Assembly (NCBI RefSeq): GCF_051958935.1
Contig: NZ_JBQCFP010000127.1
Coordinates: 48,878-112,877, forward strand
DNA length: 64,000 bases
Direction: 5' to 3'
Source: Dokdonella_A sp051958935
GTDB taxonomy: Bacteria; Pseudomonadota; Gammaproteobacteria; Xanthomonadales; Rhodanobacteraceae
Shown here in pieces: positions 16,970 to 25,206 of the stretch. Below the pieces are notes generated by a model. The model was not told the DNA's origin and searched no databases. It saw only the letters and a list, made by a program, of their open reading frames with translations. How positions within the stretch are numbered: the first letter of the stretch is position 1; every line of letters starts with the position of its first letter. The translations under genes and the position numbers were made by a program.

Positions 16970-18916
16970 TCAGGCCACCTTGTCCGCCTCGCGCGGCCGC
17001 TGCGCGCCGATCTGCCGTTCGATCGCGCGCGGGATGAAGCGTGCGGTGATCGGCGTGCCGTCGTAGTGCAGTACCGGCACGAGCCGCGCGGGATCAATGC
17101 CGAATTCGTTGACGAGCATCGAACGCAGCTGCGCATCGCGGTTCTGCTCGACGACGAACACGCGCTCGTGGGCCGCGACGAACTCGGCGACCGCGTCGGC
17201 GAACGGGAACGCGCGCACGCGCAGCGTGTCGAGGTGCACGCCGTTGCGCTCGAGCGCGACGATCGCCTCGTCCATCGCCGGCGCGGTCGAACCGAAATGG
17301 ATCGCACCAAGCGTGGTCGGCCGCGCCGCCTTGCGCAGCACGGGCTGCGGCACGAGCGACTTCGCGGTCTCGAACTTCTTCAGCAGGCGCTCCATGTTGT
17401 ACACGTAGTCGGGGCCGCGCTCGGAATAGCGCGCGTACGGGTCGCGCGACGTGCCGCGGGTGAAATACGCGCCCTTGTCGGGGTGCGTGCCCGGGTATGT
17501 GCGGTACGGAATACCGTCGCCGTCGACGTCCTTGTAGCGGCCGAAGTCCTTGCCCGACTCGAGTTCGGCCGCGGTCATCACCTTGCCGCGGTCGTAACTG
17601 CGCGCATCGTCCCAGGCGAATGGCGCGCACAACCGCTGGTTCATGCCGATGTCGAGATCGGTCATCACGAACACCGGCGTCTGCAGGCGGTCGGCGAAGT
17701 CGAGCGCGTCGGCGCTGAACGCGAAGCACTCGGTCGGGTCGCACGGGAACAGCAGCACGTGCTTGGTATCGCCATGCGAAGCGTACGCGCAGGCAAGGAT
17801 GTCGGCCTGTTGCGTTCGCGTCGGCATGCCCGTGGACGGCCCGCCGCGCTGCACGTCGATGATCGTGACCGGGATTTCGGCGAAGTAGGCGAGGCCGATG
17901 AACTCGGTCATCAGCGAGACGCCGGGGCCCGAGGTCGCGGTGAACGCGCGCGCGCCATTCCAGCCCGCGCCGACGACCATGCCGATCGAGGCGATCTCGT
18001 CTTCGGCCTGCACGATCGCGAAGCGGTTCGCGCCGGTGTCGGGATCGACGCGGTACTTCATGCAGTACTTCTGGAACGCCTCGGCGAGCGAGGACGACGG
18101 CGTGATCGGATACCACGCGCAGACGGTCGCGCCGCCGTACACGCAGCCGAGCGCGGCGGCGCTGTTGCCGTCGATGAAGATGCGGTCGCCGACGCCGTCC
18201 GCGTGCTGCACGCGCAACCCGAACTGAGCCCTGTTGAAAAGTCCGGCCATGGATGGCCGGTTCCTCGCGGAGGGATCCGCATGAGAATCCACTGGTCCGG
18301 CCATGGATGGCCGGTCTGTCGCGGACGGATCCGCAGGAAGGAAATAATCGCGGCCGAGGTGAAGCGCCTGCCTGTTCGCGTCGAGCAGCTTCTCCTTGCC
18401 CTTGTACTGCTCGCCGAGCAGGCGCTCGATGATCGCGACGTCGATGTCGAGCAGCACCGACAGCGCACCGACGTACATGATGTTCTTGAACAGCTGGCGC
18501 TGGCGCGGATCGGTCCAGGCGCGGTTGCAGATGTCGGTGAGCGGGATTCCGATCACATGGACGTCGTCGCGGAACTTCGACTTCGGCAGCGCGCGCGTCG
18601 AGTCGTAGAGGAGATAGCCGCCCGGTTCGATCTCCCTGACGTCGGCGTCCCAGGTCTGCGGGTTCATCGCGACCATGAGGTCGACACCGCCGCGCCGGCC
18701 GAGCCAGCCGTCGCCGCTCACGCGCACCTCGTACCAGGTCGGCAGGCCCTGGATGTTGGACGGGAAGATGTTGCGCGGGCTGACCGGCACGCCCATGCGC
18801 AGGATCGCCTTCGCGAACAGTTCGTTGGCGGATGCGGAACCGGAGCCGTTGACGTTGGCGAACTTGACGACGAAGTCGTTGACCGCAGTCATCGGGTCAG
18901 GAGGCCGTGGCGTCAT
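16970..18916 (-). CDS. korA: 2-oxoacid:ferredoxin oxidoreductase, alpha subunit with fused gamma domain
   Basis: The 648-residue protein starts at ATG 18916 in an ATGA overlap with the upstream oxidoreductase gene. Residues 1-190 are the gamma domain (VKFANVNGSGSASANELFAKA), and residues about 240-648 the pyrimidine-binding alpha domain (NSAAALGCVYGGATVCAWYPITPSS, written here in part; AEDEIASIGMVVGAGWNGAR; TATSGPGVSLM). Residues about 190-225, in the linker, are encoded by a 54-base tandem repeat giving two copies of an ADPSAxxRPSMAG peptide, not a normal part of this family. It pairs with KorB to reduce ferredoxin from a 2-oxoacid. Confidence 0.92.
   Translation of the reverse strand: MTPRPPDPMTAVNDFVVKFANVNGSGSASANELFAKAILRMGVPVSPRNIFPSNIQGLPTWYEVRVSGDGWLGRRGGVDLMVAMNPQTWDADVREIEPGGYLLYDSTRALPKSKFRDDVHVIGIPLTDICNRAWTDPRQRQLFKNIMYVGALSVLLDIDVAIIERLLGEQYKGKEKLLDANRQALHLGRDYFLPADPSATDRPSMAGPVDSHADPSARNRPSMAGLFNRAQFGLRVQHADGVGDRIFIDGNSAAALGCVYGGATVCAWYPITPSSSLAEAFQKYCMKYRVDPDTGANRFAIVQAEDEIASIGMVVGAGWNGARAFTATSGPGVSLMTEFIGLAYFAEIPVTIIDVQRGGPSTGMPTRTQQADILACAYASHGDTKHVLLFPCDPTECFAFSADALDFADRLQTPVFVMTDLDIGMNQRLCAPFAWDDARSYDRGKVMTAAELESGKDFGRYKDVDGDGIPYRTYPGTHPDKGAYFTRGTSRDPYARYSERGPDYVYNMERLLKKFETAKSLVPQPVLRKAARPTTLGAIHFGSTAPAMDEAIVALERNGVHLDTLRVRAFPFADAVAEFVAAHERVFVVEQNRDAQLRSMLVNEFGIDPARLVPVLHYDGTPITARFIPRAIERQIGAQRPREADKVA
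18241..18348. repeat. In-frame tandem repeat (2 x 54 bases) within korA
   Basis: Units start at 18241 and 18295; their first 44 bases differ at only 5 positions. Each begins GTCCGGCCATGGATGGCCGG, whose arms CCGGCCAT and ATGGCCGG are inverted around GG, and each ends with GGATCCGC. TGTTGAAAA sits just left of unit 1, like the end of the repeat at 23597 and 54071. The period of 54 keeps the korA frame open. Confidence 0.85.
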
Positions 18917-20742
18917 GCCGCCTTCTCCTTCGGCGCACCGGAGCGGCAACCCTCGCCCGCGTGCGTGATGCCGAGCAGGAACTTCTGCATGTCCCACGCT
19001 CCCGTCGGGCAGCGCTCGGCGCACAGGCCGCAGTGCAGGCAGACGTCCTCGTCCTTGACCATCACGCGGCCGGTCTTGAGCGGCGTCGACACGTAGAGGT
19101 CCTGCGACGTGTTGAGCGCGGGCGCGGACAGGCGCCTGCGCAGTTCGTCCTCGACGCCATCCTGCGTGAACGTGATGCAGTCCATCGGGCAGATGTCGAC
19201 GCAGGCGTCGCATTCGATGCAGACGCGCTCGCTGAACACGGTCTGCACGTCGCAGTTGAGGCAGCGCTGCGTCTCCTTCCACGCGGTTTCGGCATCGAAG
19301 CCGAGTTCGACCTCGAGCTGGATGCTCTTGAGCGTACGGTCCGCGTCAGCCCACGGCACCTTGTAGCGCTCGTCCGGCGAAACGTCGTTGTCGTAGCTCC
19401 ACTCGTGGATGCCCATCTTCTGCGAGATCATCTCGACCGCGGGCGCGGGTCGCTCGCGCACGTCCTCGCCCGACAGCAGCTTGTCGATGGACACTGCCGC
19501 CTCGTGGCCGTGCGCGACCGCCCAGATGATGTTCTTCGGGCCGAATGCGGCATCGCCGCCGAAGAATACGTGCGGCAGGCTCGATTGCATCGTCGCGGCG
19601 TCGACGACCGGCATGTCCCAACGCGGGTCGAACGCGATGCCGATGTCGCGCTCGATCCACGGGAATGCGTTCTCCTGGCCGACTGCGATCAGCACTTCGT
19701 CGCATTCGAACAGCTCGTCGGGGTCCCCGGTCGGCACGAGTGTGCGGCGGCCGTTCGTGTCGCGCTCCGCGCGCACCTTTTCGAACGTCATCCCGGTGAG
19801 GCGGTCGCCGTCGTGCACGAACGCCTTCGGCACGCGGTAGTCGAGGATCGGGATGCCTTCGTGCATCGCGTCCTCCTTCTCCCACGGGCTCGCCTTCATC
19901 TCGTCGAAGCCCGAACGCACGATCACCTTGACGTCGTCGCCGCCGAGTCGGCGCGCCGAGCGGCAGCAATCCATCGCGGTGTTGCCGCCGCCGAGCACGA
20001 TCACGCGCCGGCCGACCTTCTCGACGTGGCCGAAGTAGACCGAGGCGAGCCAGTCGATGCCGACATGGATGTGCGCGGCCGCTTCGCGCCGGCCGGGCAG
20101 GTCGAGGTCGCGCCCGCGTGGTGCGCCGCAGCCGACGAACACCGCGTCGTGGCCTTCGGCGAGCAGGGCCTTGAGCGATTCGATGCGCCGGCTGCCGACG
20201 AAGTCGACGCCGAGGTCGAGGATGTAGCCGGTCTCTTCGTCGATGACGCGTTCGGGCAAGCGGAAGCGCGGCACCTGCGTGCGCATGAAGCCACCCGCCT
20301 TCGCGTCGGCCTCGAACACGGTCACGTGGTAGCCGAGCGGCGCGAGATCCCGCGCGACGGTGAGCGAGGCGGGGCCTGCGCCGATGCAGGCGACGCGCTT
20401 GCCGTTGCGGCGAGCGGCGGGTTTGGGCAAGCGTGCGCGGATGTCGTCCTTGAAGTCGGCCGCGACGCGCTTGAGGCGGCAGATGGCGACCGGCTCCGGC
20501 GTGCCGCCCGCGCTCGCCTCGACGCGGCCGCGCCGGCAAGCGGGCTCGCAGGGCCGGTCGCAGGTGCGCCCGAGGATCCCGGGGAACACGTTCGACTTCC
20601 AGTTGACGAGGTAGGCGTCGGAGTAGCGTCCGGCCGCGATCAGGCGGATGTACTCGGGGACCGGCGTATGGGCCGGGCAGGCCCACTGGCAATCGACGAC
20701 CTTGTGGAAATAGGCAGGGTCACGCGTATCGGTCGGCTGCAC
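18913..20742 (-). CDS. FAD-dependent GltD-like oxidoreductase with two C-terminal [4Fe-4S] ferredoxin motifs
   Basis: The 609-residue protein is the first gene of the kor operon. The N-terminal region resembles glutamate synthase small subunit (CQWACPAHTPV; CDRPCEPACRRG, binding Fe-S). Two Rossmann folds follow: an FAD site (ACIGAGPASLTVARDL) and an NAD(P) site (VLGGGNTAMDCCRSARRLGG). The C-terminus has CIECDACVDICP and CLHCGLCAERCP, typical of bacterial ferredoxins. It probably moves electrons between NAD(P)H and the low-potential ferredoxin used or made by KorAB. The ATGA overlap with korA supports joint expression. The direction of electron flow cannot be read from sequence. Confidence 0.9.
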   Translation of the reverse strand: MQPTDTRDPAYFHKVVDCQWACPAHTPVPEYIRLIAAGRYSDAYLVNWKSNVFPGILGRTCDRPCEPACRRGRVEASAGGTPEPVAICRLKRVAADFKDDIRARLPKPAARRNGKRVACIGAGPASLTVARDLAPLGYHVTVFEADAKAGGFMRTQVPRFRLPERVIDEETGYILDLGVDFVGSRRIESLKALLAEGHDAVFVGCGAPRGRDLDLPGRREAAAHIHVGIDWLASVYFGHVEKVGRRVIVLGGGNTAMDCCRSARRLGGDDVKVIVRSGFDEMKASPWEKEDAMHEGIPILDYRVPKAFVHDGDRLTGMTFEKVRAERDTNGRRTLVPTGDPDELFECDEVLIAVGQENAFPWIERDIGIAFDPRWDMPVVDAATMQSSLPHVFFGGDAAFGPKNIIWAVAHGHEAAVSIDKLLSGEDVRERPAPAVEMISQKMGIHEWSYDNDVSPDERYKVPWADADRTLKSIQLEVELGFDAETAWKETQRCLNCDVQTVFSERVCIECDACVDICPMDCITFTQDGVEDELRRRLSAPALNTSQDLYVSTPLKTGRVMVKDEDVCLHCGLCAERCPTGAWDMQKFLLGITHAGEGCRSGAPKEKAA

Positions 20743-20871
20743 TACGGTCCCCTCTGGAAACGCACAGTGTTGCTGTCGCCGAGACTAGACCTTGTGCCGG
20801 CGTGGTGCAAAGCGCAGCGCACCAAACGCGCGATGGGGAGCGCGCGTACGAGGCGAGGCGGGCCCCGACGC

Positions 20872-21099
20872 TCAGCCGCCGTTCGCCTCGATGTCCTTGT
20901 CGTGCTGTTCCTTTTCGTCCTGCAGTTGCTGCTCGACGGCCTTCGCCTTCTCCAGCGCCTTGAGCTGGTCGTCGAGCACGGTCTTCTGCTTCGCCGCGGC
21001 GGGCGCCGCCGACTCGGCCTTCGGCGCCTCCGGATCGGTCTTGCCGCCGCAGGCGCAGAGGGCGAGCATCAGGCTCGCGAGCAGGACGGTGCGGTTCAT
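20872..21099 (-). CDS. Small lipoprotein
   Basis: The 75-residue precursor starts at ATG 21099 with GGGAG upstream. The signal peptide ends in a lipobox (LMLALCAC|GG, acylated Cys near residue 17). The mature part is an Ala/Pro linker then a charged helix (LDDQLKALEKAKAVEQQLQD) likely to form a coiled coil. Size and layout resemble small outer-membrane lipoproteins, but no family is recognised. It is divergent from the SDR gene, with 75 bases between the starts. Confidence 0.75.
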   Translation of the reverse strand: MNRTVLLASLMLALCACGGKTDPEAPKAESAAPAAAKQKTVLDDQLKALEKAKAVEQQLQDEKEQHDKDIEANGG

Positions 21100-21174
21100 G
21101 GCGGACTCCCGGCAGCGGTATCCGCTAGAGTCTGCATCGCGGCCGGCGCCGGCCACAAGAAGGAGGACCCACGC

Positions 21175-21954
21175 ATGACGACGGCGTCACGCTGGCGGCT
21201 CGACGGCCGCACCGCGCTCGTGACCGGCGCGAGCCAGGGCATCGGCTTTGCGTGCGCGCGCGAACTCGCCGCGCTCGGCGCGGACGTGCTGCTCGTCGCG
21301 CGCGACGAAGTGCGCCTCGAACAGGCGCGCGCGGACCTCGCCGAGGAATTCGTGGACAGTGAATTCTTCGCGTGCGACGCCGATGTCGCCGTCGAGGAGC
21401 AGCGCCTCGAGGTATTCGACTGGATCGCCGACCTCGACGTCGAGCTGTCGCTGCTCGTCAACAACGTCGGCGGCAACGAATCGAAGCCCGCGCTCGATTA
21501 CACGCTCGACGAGGTGCGCGCGCTGGTCGACCTCAACGTGCTCAGCGCGTTCGAACTGTGTCGCCTCGCGCACCCGCACCTCGCCGAACACGGCAATGCT
21601 GCGATCGTCAATGTCGGTTCCGTATCGGGCCTCGTGCATGTGCGCACGGGTGCGCCGTACGGCCTGACCAAGGCTGCGCTGCACCAGCTCACGCGCAACC
21701 TCGCCTGCGAATGGGCCGAGGACGGCATCCGCGTCAACGCTGTCGCCCCGTGGTACATCCGCACGCGCCGCACCGAGGGCAAGCTCGCCGATCCCGACTA
21801 TCTCGACGACGTGCTGCTGCGCACGCCGATGGGTCGTATCGGCGAACCGGAGGAGGTTGCGGGGGCAGTCGCGTTCCTGTGCCTGCCGGCGTCGAGTTAC
21901 GTGACCGGCGAGTGCATCGCGGTGGATGGAGGGTTCCTGCGATACGGGTTTTGA
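21175..21954 (+). CDS. Short-chain dehydrogenase/reductase, tropinone-reductase-like
   Basis: The 259-residue classical SDR has the cofactor motif TGASQGIG near residues 16-23, NNVG, catalytic S149, and the YxxxK pair Y162/K166 (PYGLTKAA). It oxidises or reduces an alcohol/ketone using NAD(P)(H). The C-terminal GECIAVDGGFLRYGF fits this family. A strong AGGAGGA ribosome binding site lies 8 bases before the ATG, and a TAGAGT -10 candidate lies at 21125-21130. No neighbour indicates the substrate. Confidence 0.88.
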   Translation: MTTASRWRLDGRTALVTGASQGIGFACARELAALGADVLLVARDEVRLEQARADLAEEFVDSEFFACDADVAVEEQRLEVFDWIADLDVELSLLVNNVGGNESKPALDYTLDEVRALVDLNVLSAFELCRLAHPHLAEHGNAAIVNVGSVSGLVHVRTGAPYGLTKAALHQLTRNLACEWAEDGIRVNAVAPWYIRTRRTEGKLADPDYLDDVLLRTPMGRIGEPEEVAGAVAFLCLPASSYVTGECIAVDGGFLRYGF

Positions 21955-22126
21955 GCGCACCCTGTGCGCGACCGAGGCGCGCCGGCGCATTGCGACGCTG
22001 CGGTCGGCCACAAGGTGGATTCCATATCAGTTCGCCCTGAGCGCAGGCCGCAGGCCGGAGTCGAAGGACCATTCGGGTGACGGCAACCACAGCCGAAAAC
22101 GGCGAGTCGGATCCGACCGCCTGCGT

Positions 22127-22132
22127 TAGCAT
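22127..22132 (+). promoter_or_regulatory. -10 hexamer TAGCAT, leaderless-type, before the alkA fusion
   Basis: TAGCAT ends 6 bases before ATG 22139, so the predicted transcript would begin at the start codon. There is no Shine-Dalgarno sequence. Confidence 0.45.
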
Positions 22133-22138
22133 CGTCGC

Positions 22139-23599
22139 ATGCAAGCCGCCGCCGTCCCCACCACCTCCCTCGATCAGCGCGTCTGCGACCAGGCGCGCCT
22201 CACGCGCGATGCGCGTTTCGATGGCCTGTTCTACATCGCGGTGACATCGACGGGCATCTATTGTCGGCCGGTCTGCCCGGCGCCGTCGCCCCGTGCGCGA
22301 AACATCCGCTACTACGACAGCGCGGCGGCCGCGTCCGCGGCGGGCTTCCGCCCATGCCTGCGCTGCCGGCCGGAAGCAGCGCCAGGTTCGCCGTTGCACC
22401 GTGCGAAGAGCGAACTCGTCGCGGGTGCGCTGCGGTTGATCGAGCAGGGTGCACTCGACGAGGGTTCGCTGCCCGAACTCGCCGCCCGCGTCGGCGTCGG
22501 CGAGCGCCATCTGCGCCGCGTGTTCGCCGAGGAGCTCGGCGCGAGCCCGCTCGACGTCGCGGCGACGCGCCGCCTGCTGTTCGCCAAGCAACTGCTCACC
22601 GAAACCGCGATGCCGATCGCGCGCATCGCCGAAGCATCCGGCTATGCGAGTCTGCGTCGTTTCAATGCGGCGTTCGTCGCGACGTACGGCAAGCCGCCAC
22701 GAGACTTCCGCCGCGGCCGCGCGCCCGCGGGCGCGGACGAGCTCGTGCTGCGCCTGCCGTATCGCGCGCCGTACGATGTCGAACACCTGCTCGGCTTCTA
22801 CGGTCGCCGCACGATTCCCGGCGTCGAGGCGGTCGACGAACGCAGCTATCGTCGCAGCGTCGTCATCGACGGTGTACCCGGCTGGTTCGACGTCTCCGCA
22901 CTCCCCGGCGACGACGCGCTCGCGTTGCGCGTGCACCATCCATCGAGCAGCGCGGTCGGCACGATCGTCGCGCGCGTCAAGCGCATGTTCGACATCGATG
23001 CCGACCCGCGCGCGCTCGAACTCGCGCTGCGCGGCAGCGCGCTGCTGAAGCCGTTGGTCCGGTGCTGGCCCGGCCAACGCCTGCCGGGCGCATGGGACGG
23101 CTTCGAACTCGCCGTACGCGCCGTGCTCGGCCAGCAGGTGAGCGTCGCCGCCGCGCGCACGTTCGCGGCGCGCGTCGCGGCGACGTACGGCTCGCCGTAC
23201 ACGGACGGCGAGGCGCACGGCGTCGGCGTGCTGTTCCCGACACCGGATCGCCTCGTCGATGCGCCGCTCGAAGAACAAGGTATCATCCGCGCGCGCGCGT
23301 CGACGATCCGCGGCATCGCACGCGCGGTACTGGATGGCCGACTCGCGTTCCGCGCCGAGCAGCCGCTCGCCGCGTTCGAACGCGACCTCGTCGCCTTGCC
23401 CGGCATCGGCGCGTGGACCGCGCACTACATCGCGATGCGCGCGCTCGCTCAGCCGGATGCATTCCCTGCCGCCGACCTCATCCTGCGCCGTGCGGCGGGG
23501 CAGGGCCGCACGTTGTCGACGCGCGAACTCGAGCGCCTCAGCGAGGAATGGCGGCCGTGGCGCGCGTATGCGGTGATGCTGTTGTGGCGCAGCAGCTAG
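22139..23599 (+). CDS. Ada metal-binding domain / AraC HTH / AlkA DNA glycosylase fusion
   Basis: The 486-residue protein has three parts. An Ada N-terminal zinc domain has C42, C46, C73 and C76 (CRPVC, CLRC); in Ada one such Cys accepts methyl groups from DNA phosphotriesters. An AraC-type DNA-binding domain covers about 90-190 (LAARVGVGERHLRRVF). A 3-methyladenine DNA glycosylase II follows, with the helix-hairpin-helix LPGIGAWTAHYIAMRA and catalytic D446 (PAADL). It should both sense alkylation and excise alkylated bases. The separate Ogt gene follows. The TAG stop is the first triplet of a repeat element. Confidence 0.93.
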   Translation: MQAAAVPTTSLDQRVCDQARLTRDARFDGLFYIAVTSTGIYCRPVCPAPSPRARNIRYYDSAAAASAAGFRPCLRCRPEAAPGSPLHRAKSELVAGALRLIEQGALDEGSLPELAARVGVGERHLRRVFAEELGASPLDVAATRRLLFAKQLLTETAMPIARIAEASGYASLRRFNAAFVATYGKPPRDFRRGRAPAGADELVLRLPYRAPYDVEHLLGFYGRRTIPGVEAVDERSYRRSVVIDGVPGWFDVSALPGDDALALRVHHPSSSAVGTIVARVKRMFDIDADPRALELALRGSALLKPLVRCWPGQRLPGAWDGFELAVRAVLGQQVSVAAARTFAARVAATYGSPYTDGEAHGVGVLFPTPDRLVDAPLEEQGIIRARASTIRGIARAVLDGRLAFRAEQPLAAFERDLVALPGIGAWTAHYIAMRALAQPDAFPAADLILRRAAGQGRTLSTRELERLSEEWRPWRAYAVMLLWRSS

Positions 23600-23756
23600 C
23601 AGGCTGTTGAAAACAGCCTGCGGACGCGATCCAGGGATGGATCGCTCGCGAGTCGACGACGCACGGCGTTGAATCGCGGAACCGAGTCCGGACGTGCGCC
23701 GGACTCGCTGAGTTGAAAAAAAGCGCTGGATAGCGCCTTTTTCAACATCCTGCCAG
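23597..23756. repeat. MITE-like repeat with terminal inverted ends (copy 1, 160 bases)
   Basis: The left end AGCAGGCTGTTGAAAA and the inverted right end (AGCAGGATGTTGAAAAA when reversed) form near-perfect terminal repeats. CAGGCTGT/ACAGCCTG forms an 8-base hairpin at the left; GTTGAAAAA...GCGC/GCGC...TTTTTCAAC forms a terminator-like stem at the right. The copy at 54071-54187 is homologous but lacks about 45 internal bases. The element's first triplet is the alkA stop codon. Confidence 0.8.
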
Positions 23757-23801
23757 CGCTCTTGCGCGCGGAAAGCGATCGAATCCTCGGAGTCGAATGC
23801 A

Positions 23802-24305
23802 ATGTCCATCAGTTACGACTATCTCGACACGCCCATCGGCCGCCTCCTGCTCGCCGCCGACGACGCCGGCCTGCGCTGCATCCAGTTCGAACGTGCGGGC
23901 CAGGGCGATCGCATCGCACCGTCATGGCGGCGCGGCCGCCACGGCCTCGAAAACGCGATCGCGCAACTCGACGCGTACTTCGCCGGCGAGCTGCATGCAT
24001 TCGATTTGCCGCTCGCCGCCGAAGGCACGCGCTTCCGCCAGTCGGTCTGGAATGCACTCGCGCGCATCCCGTATGGCGAAACGATCAGCTACGGCGAACT
24101 CGCACGCCGCATCGGCGACCCGTCCGCGAGCCGAGCGGTGGGCGCCGCCAACGGGGCCAACCCGTTGCCGATCGTCGTGCCGTGCCACCGCGTGATCGGC
24201 GCGAACGGCAAGCTCACCGGTTTCGGTGGCGGCCTCCCCGTCAAGCATTGGCTGCTCGAACACGAACGCCGCCACGCACCACGCGCGCCGTTCGCGCTGT
24301 CGTAG
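23802..24305 (+). CDS. ogt: Methylated-DNA--[protein]-cysteine S-methyltransferase
   Basis: The 167-residue protein transfers the alkyl group of O6-alkylguanine in DNA onto its own cysteine. The acceptor is C128 in VVPCHRVIG. The helix-turn-helix segment around YGETISYGELARRIG and the downstream GFGGG loop are typical. The family length is about 165-175, so it is complete and lacks Ada's N-terminal domain, which is instead fused to AlkA in the gene upstream. A MITE-like repeat lies between the two genes. Confidence 0.95.
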   Translation: MSISYDYLDTPIGRLLLAADDAGLRCIQFERAGQGDRIAPSWRRGRHGLENAIAQLDAYFAGELHAFDLPLAAEGTRFRQSVWNALARIPYGETISYGELARRIGDPSASRAVGAANGANPLPIVVPCHRVIGANGKLTGFGGGLPVKHWLLEHERRHAPRAPFALS

Positions 24306-24361
24306 ATCGCGGCTGAGCCGGGTCGATAGCGAAGCCTGTGGAGCAAGACAGAAGACTCAAA

Positions 24362-24453
24362 GCTTGAAACACGGAGTACACGGAGCACACGAAGAAGCAG
24401 GACGAAGTGAAAAGCTTTTCCTTGGTGTGCTCTGTGTGCTTCCTGTTTCAGGC
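24362..24453. repeat. Long imperfect inverted repeat (GAAACACG/CGTGTTTC type), copy 1
   Basis: Arms 24362-24391 and 24424-24453 pair at 24 of 30 positions, with an AT-richer loop containing AAAAGCTTTTCC. It lies between the convergent ogt and DUF4124 genes, and the related structure at 34384-34528 also lies between convergent genes. It may act as a two-way terminator. Confidence 0.65.
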
Positions 24454-24475
24454 TTTGTCACTGCTTGTGGTCGTC

Positions 24476-25105
24476 TCAGCACCCGCGCAGGCGTTCGCGC
24501 AGTTGCGCCTGTTCCTGCTCGAGTTGCGCTTCGGTGTCGCTGAAGGCGCGGCGCAGTTGACCGGTGACCTTGTCGAGTTCATTGCGCAGGTAGGCGCAGG
24601 CCTCGACCCGATCCGCGTGGTGGCATTCGTCGACGACCCAGACATAACCCGCGTCGAGCGGATCCGCGCGCGCCGGTGTCGACGGCGGATGCTGCAGTTC
24701 CGGAGCGGAAACGCCGGCACCGCCCGGGCCGTAGGTCTGCGCAAGGCTCTTGCCCGATCCCGCGACCATCGCGTACGGCACCCAGCTGCGCCGGCCGACG
24801 CCGTCTTCGCTCACGTAGCGACTGCCGTCGGTCGCGGTGCACAGGTAGAGCGTGGGCGGCGCTACCGCGGGCGGTGGCGGTGCCGGCGCTTCCACCGCGG
24901 GTGCTGCGACCTCGACCGCGACCGGTGCCGGTGTTTCGGCCGTGGGCGGCGGCCGTGGGTCGGCGAGATGGAGGACCGACTGTTCGGTGGCGTCAGCGCA
25001 CGGCTTGTCCTGGAAACTCACGCCCTCGACGCCCGCGCAGCGGTACACCTCGGTCGCGGCGGCGGTGAGCGGCAGGAGGGCGAGCAGGGCGATCGCGCGA
25101 ATCAT
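24476..25105 (-). CDS. DUF4124 domain exported protein
   Basis: The 209-residue protein has a signal peptide (IALLALLPLTAAA|TE). The mature start EVYRCAGVEGVSFQDKPC is the typical DUF4124 domain, a small periplasmic beta domain with paired cysteines. A Pro/Ala linker (about 50-80) follows, then a second Cys-containing domain (LYLCTATDGSRYVSEDG) and a helical C-terminus (LRNELDKVTGQLRRAF) ending in Cys. Function of the family is unknown; it is very common in Xanthomonadales. Confidence 0.82.
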   Translation of the reverse strand: MIRAIALLALLPLTAAATEVYRCAGVEGVSFQDKPCADATEQSVLHLADPRPPPTAETPAPVAVEVAAPAVEAPAPPPPAVAPPTLYLCTATDGSRYVSEDGVGRRSWVPYAMVAGSGKSLAQTYGPGGAGVSAPELQHPPSTPARADPLDAGYVWVVDECHHADRVEACAYLRNELDKVTGQLRRAFSDTEAQLEQEQAQLRERLRGC

Positions 25106-25206
25106 GCGCGCATCGTAAACCCGTGCGCCGGCGCGGGACGAATGACGCGTGCGCCTGCCCGCGGAAACGGACTACGATGCGCGCCTGCGTCCTGTCGGAG
25201 CCCTGG

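Noticed and set aside
18241..18348. CRISPR-like repeat pair
   Set aside because: There are only two units with no unique spacers of constant length, they are inside a coding frame, and no cas genes are present.
16637..19096. Very long open frame on the plus strand across the korA region
   Set aside because: It is antisense to korA and the ferredoxin oxidoreductase, has an Arg/Ala/Val composition without domains, and is a by-product of high GC content.
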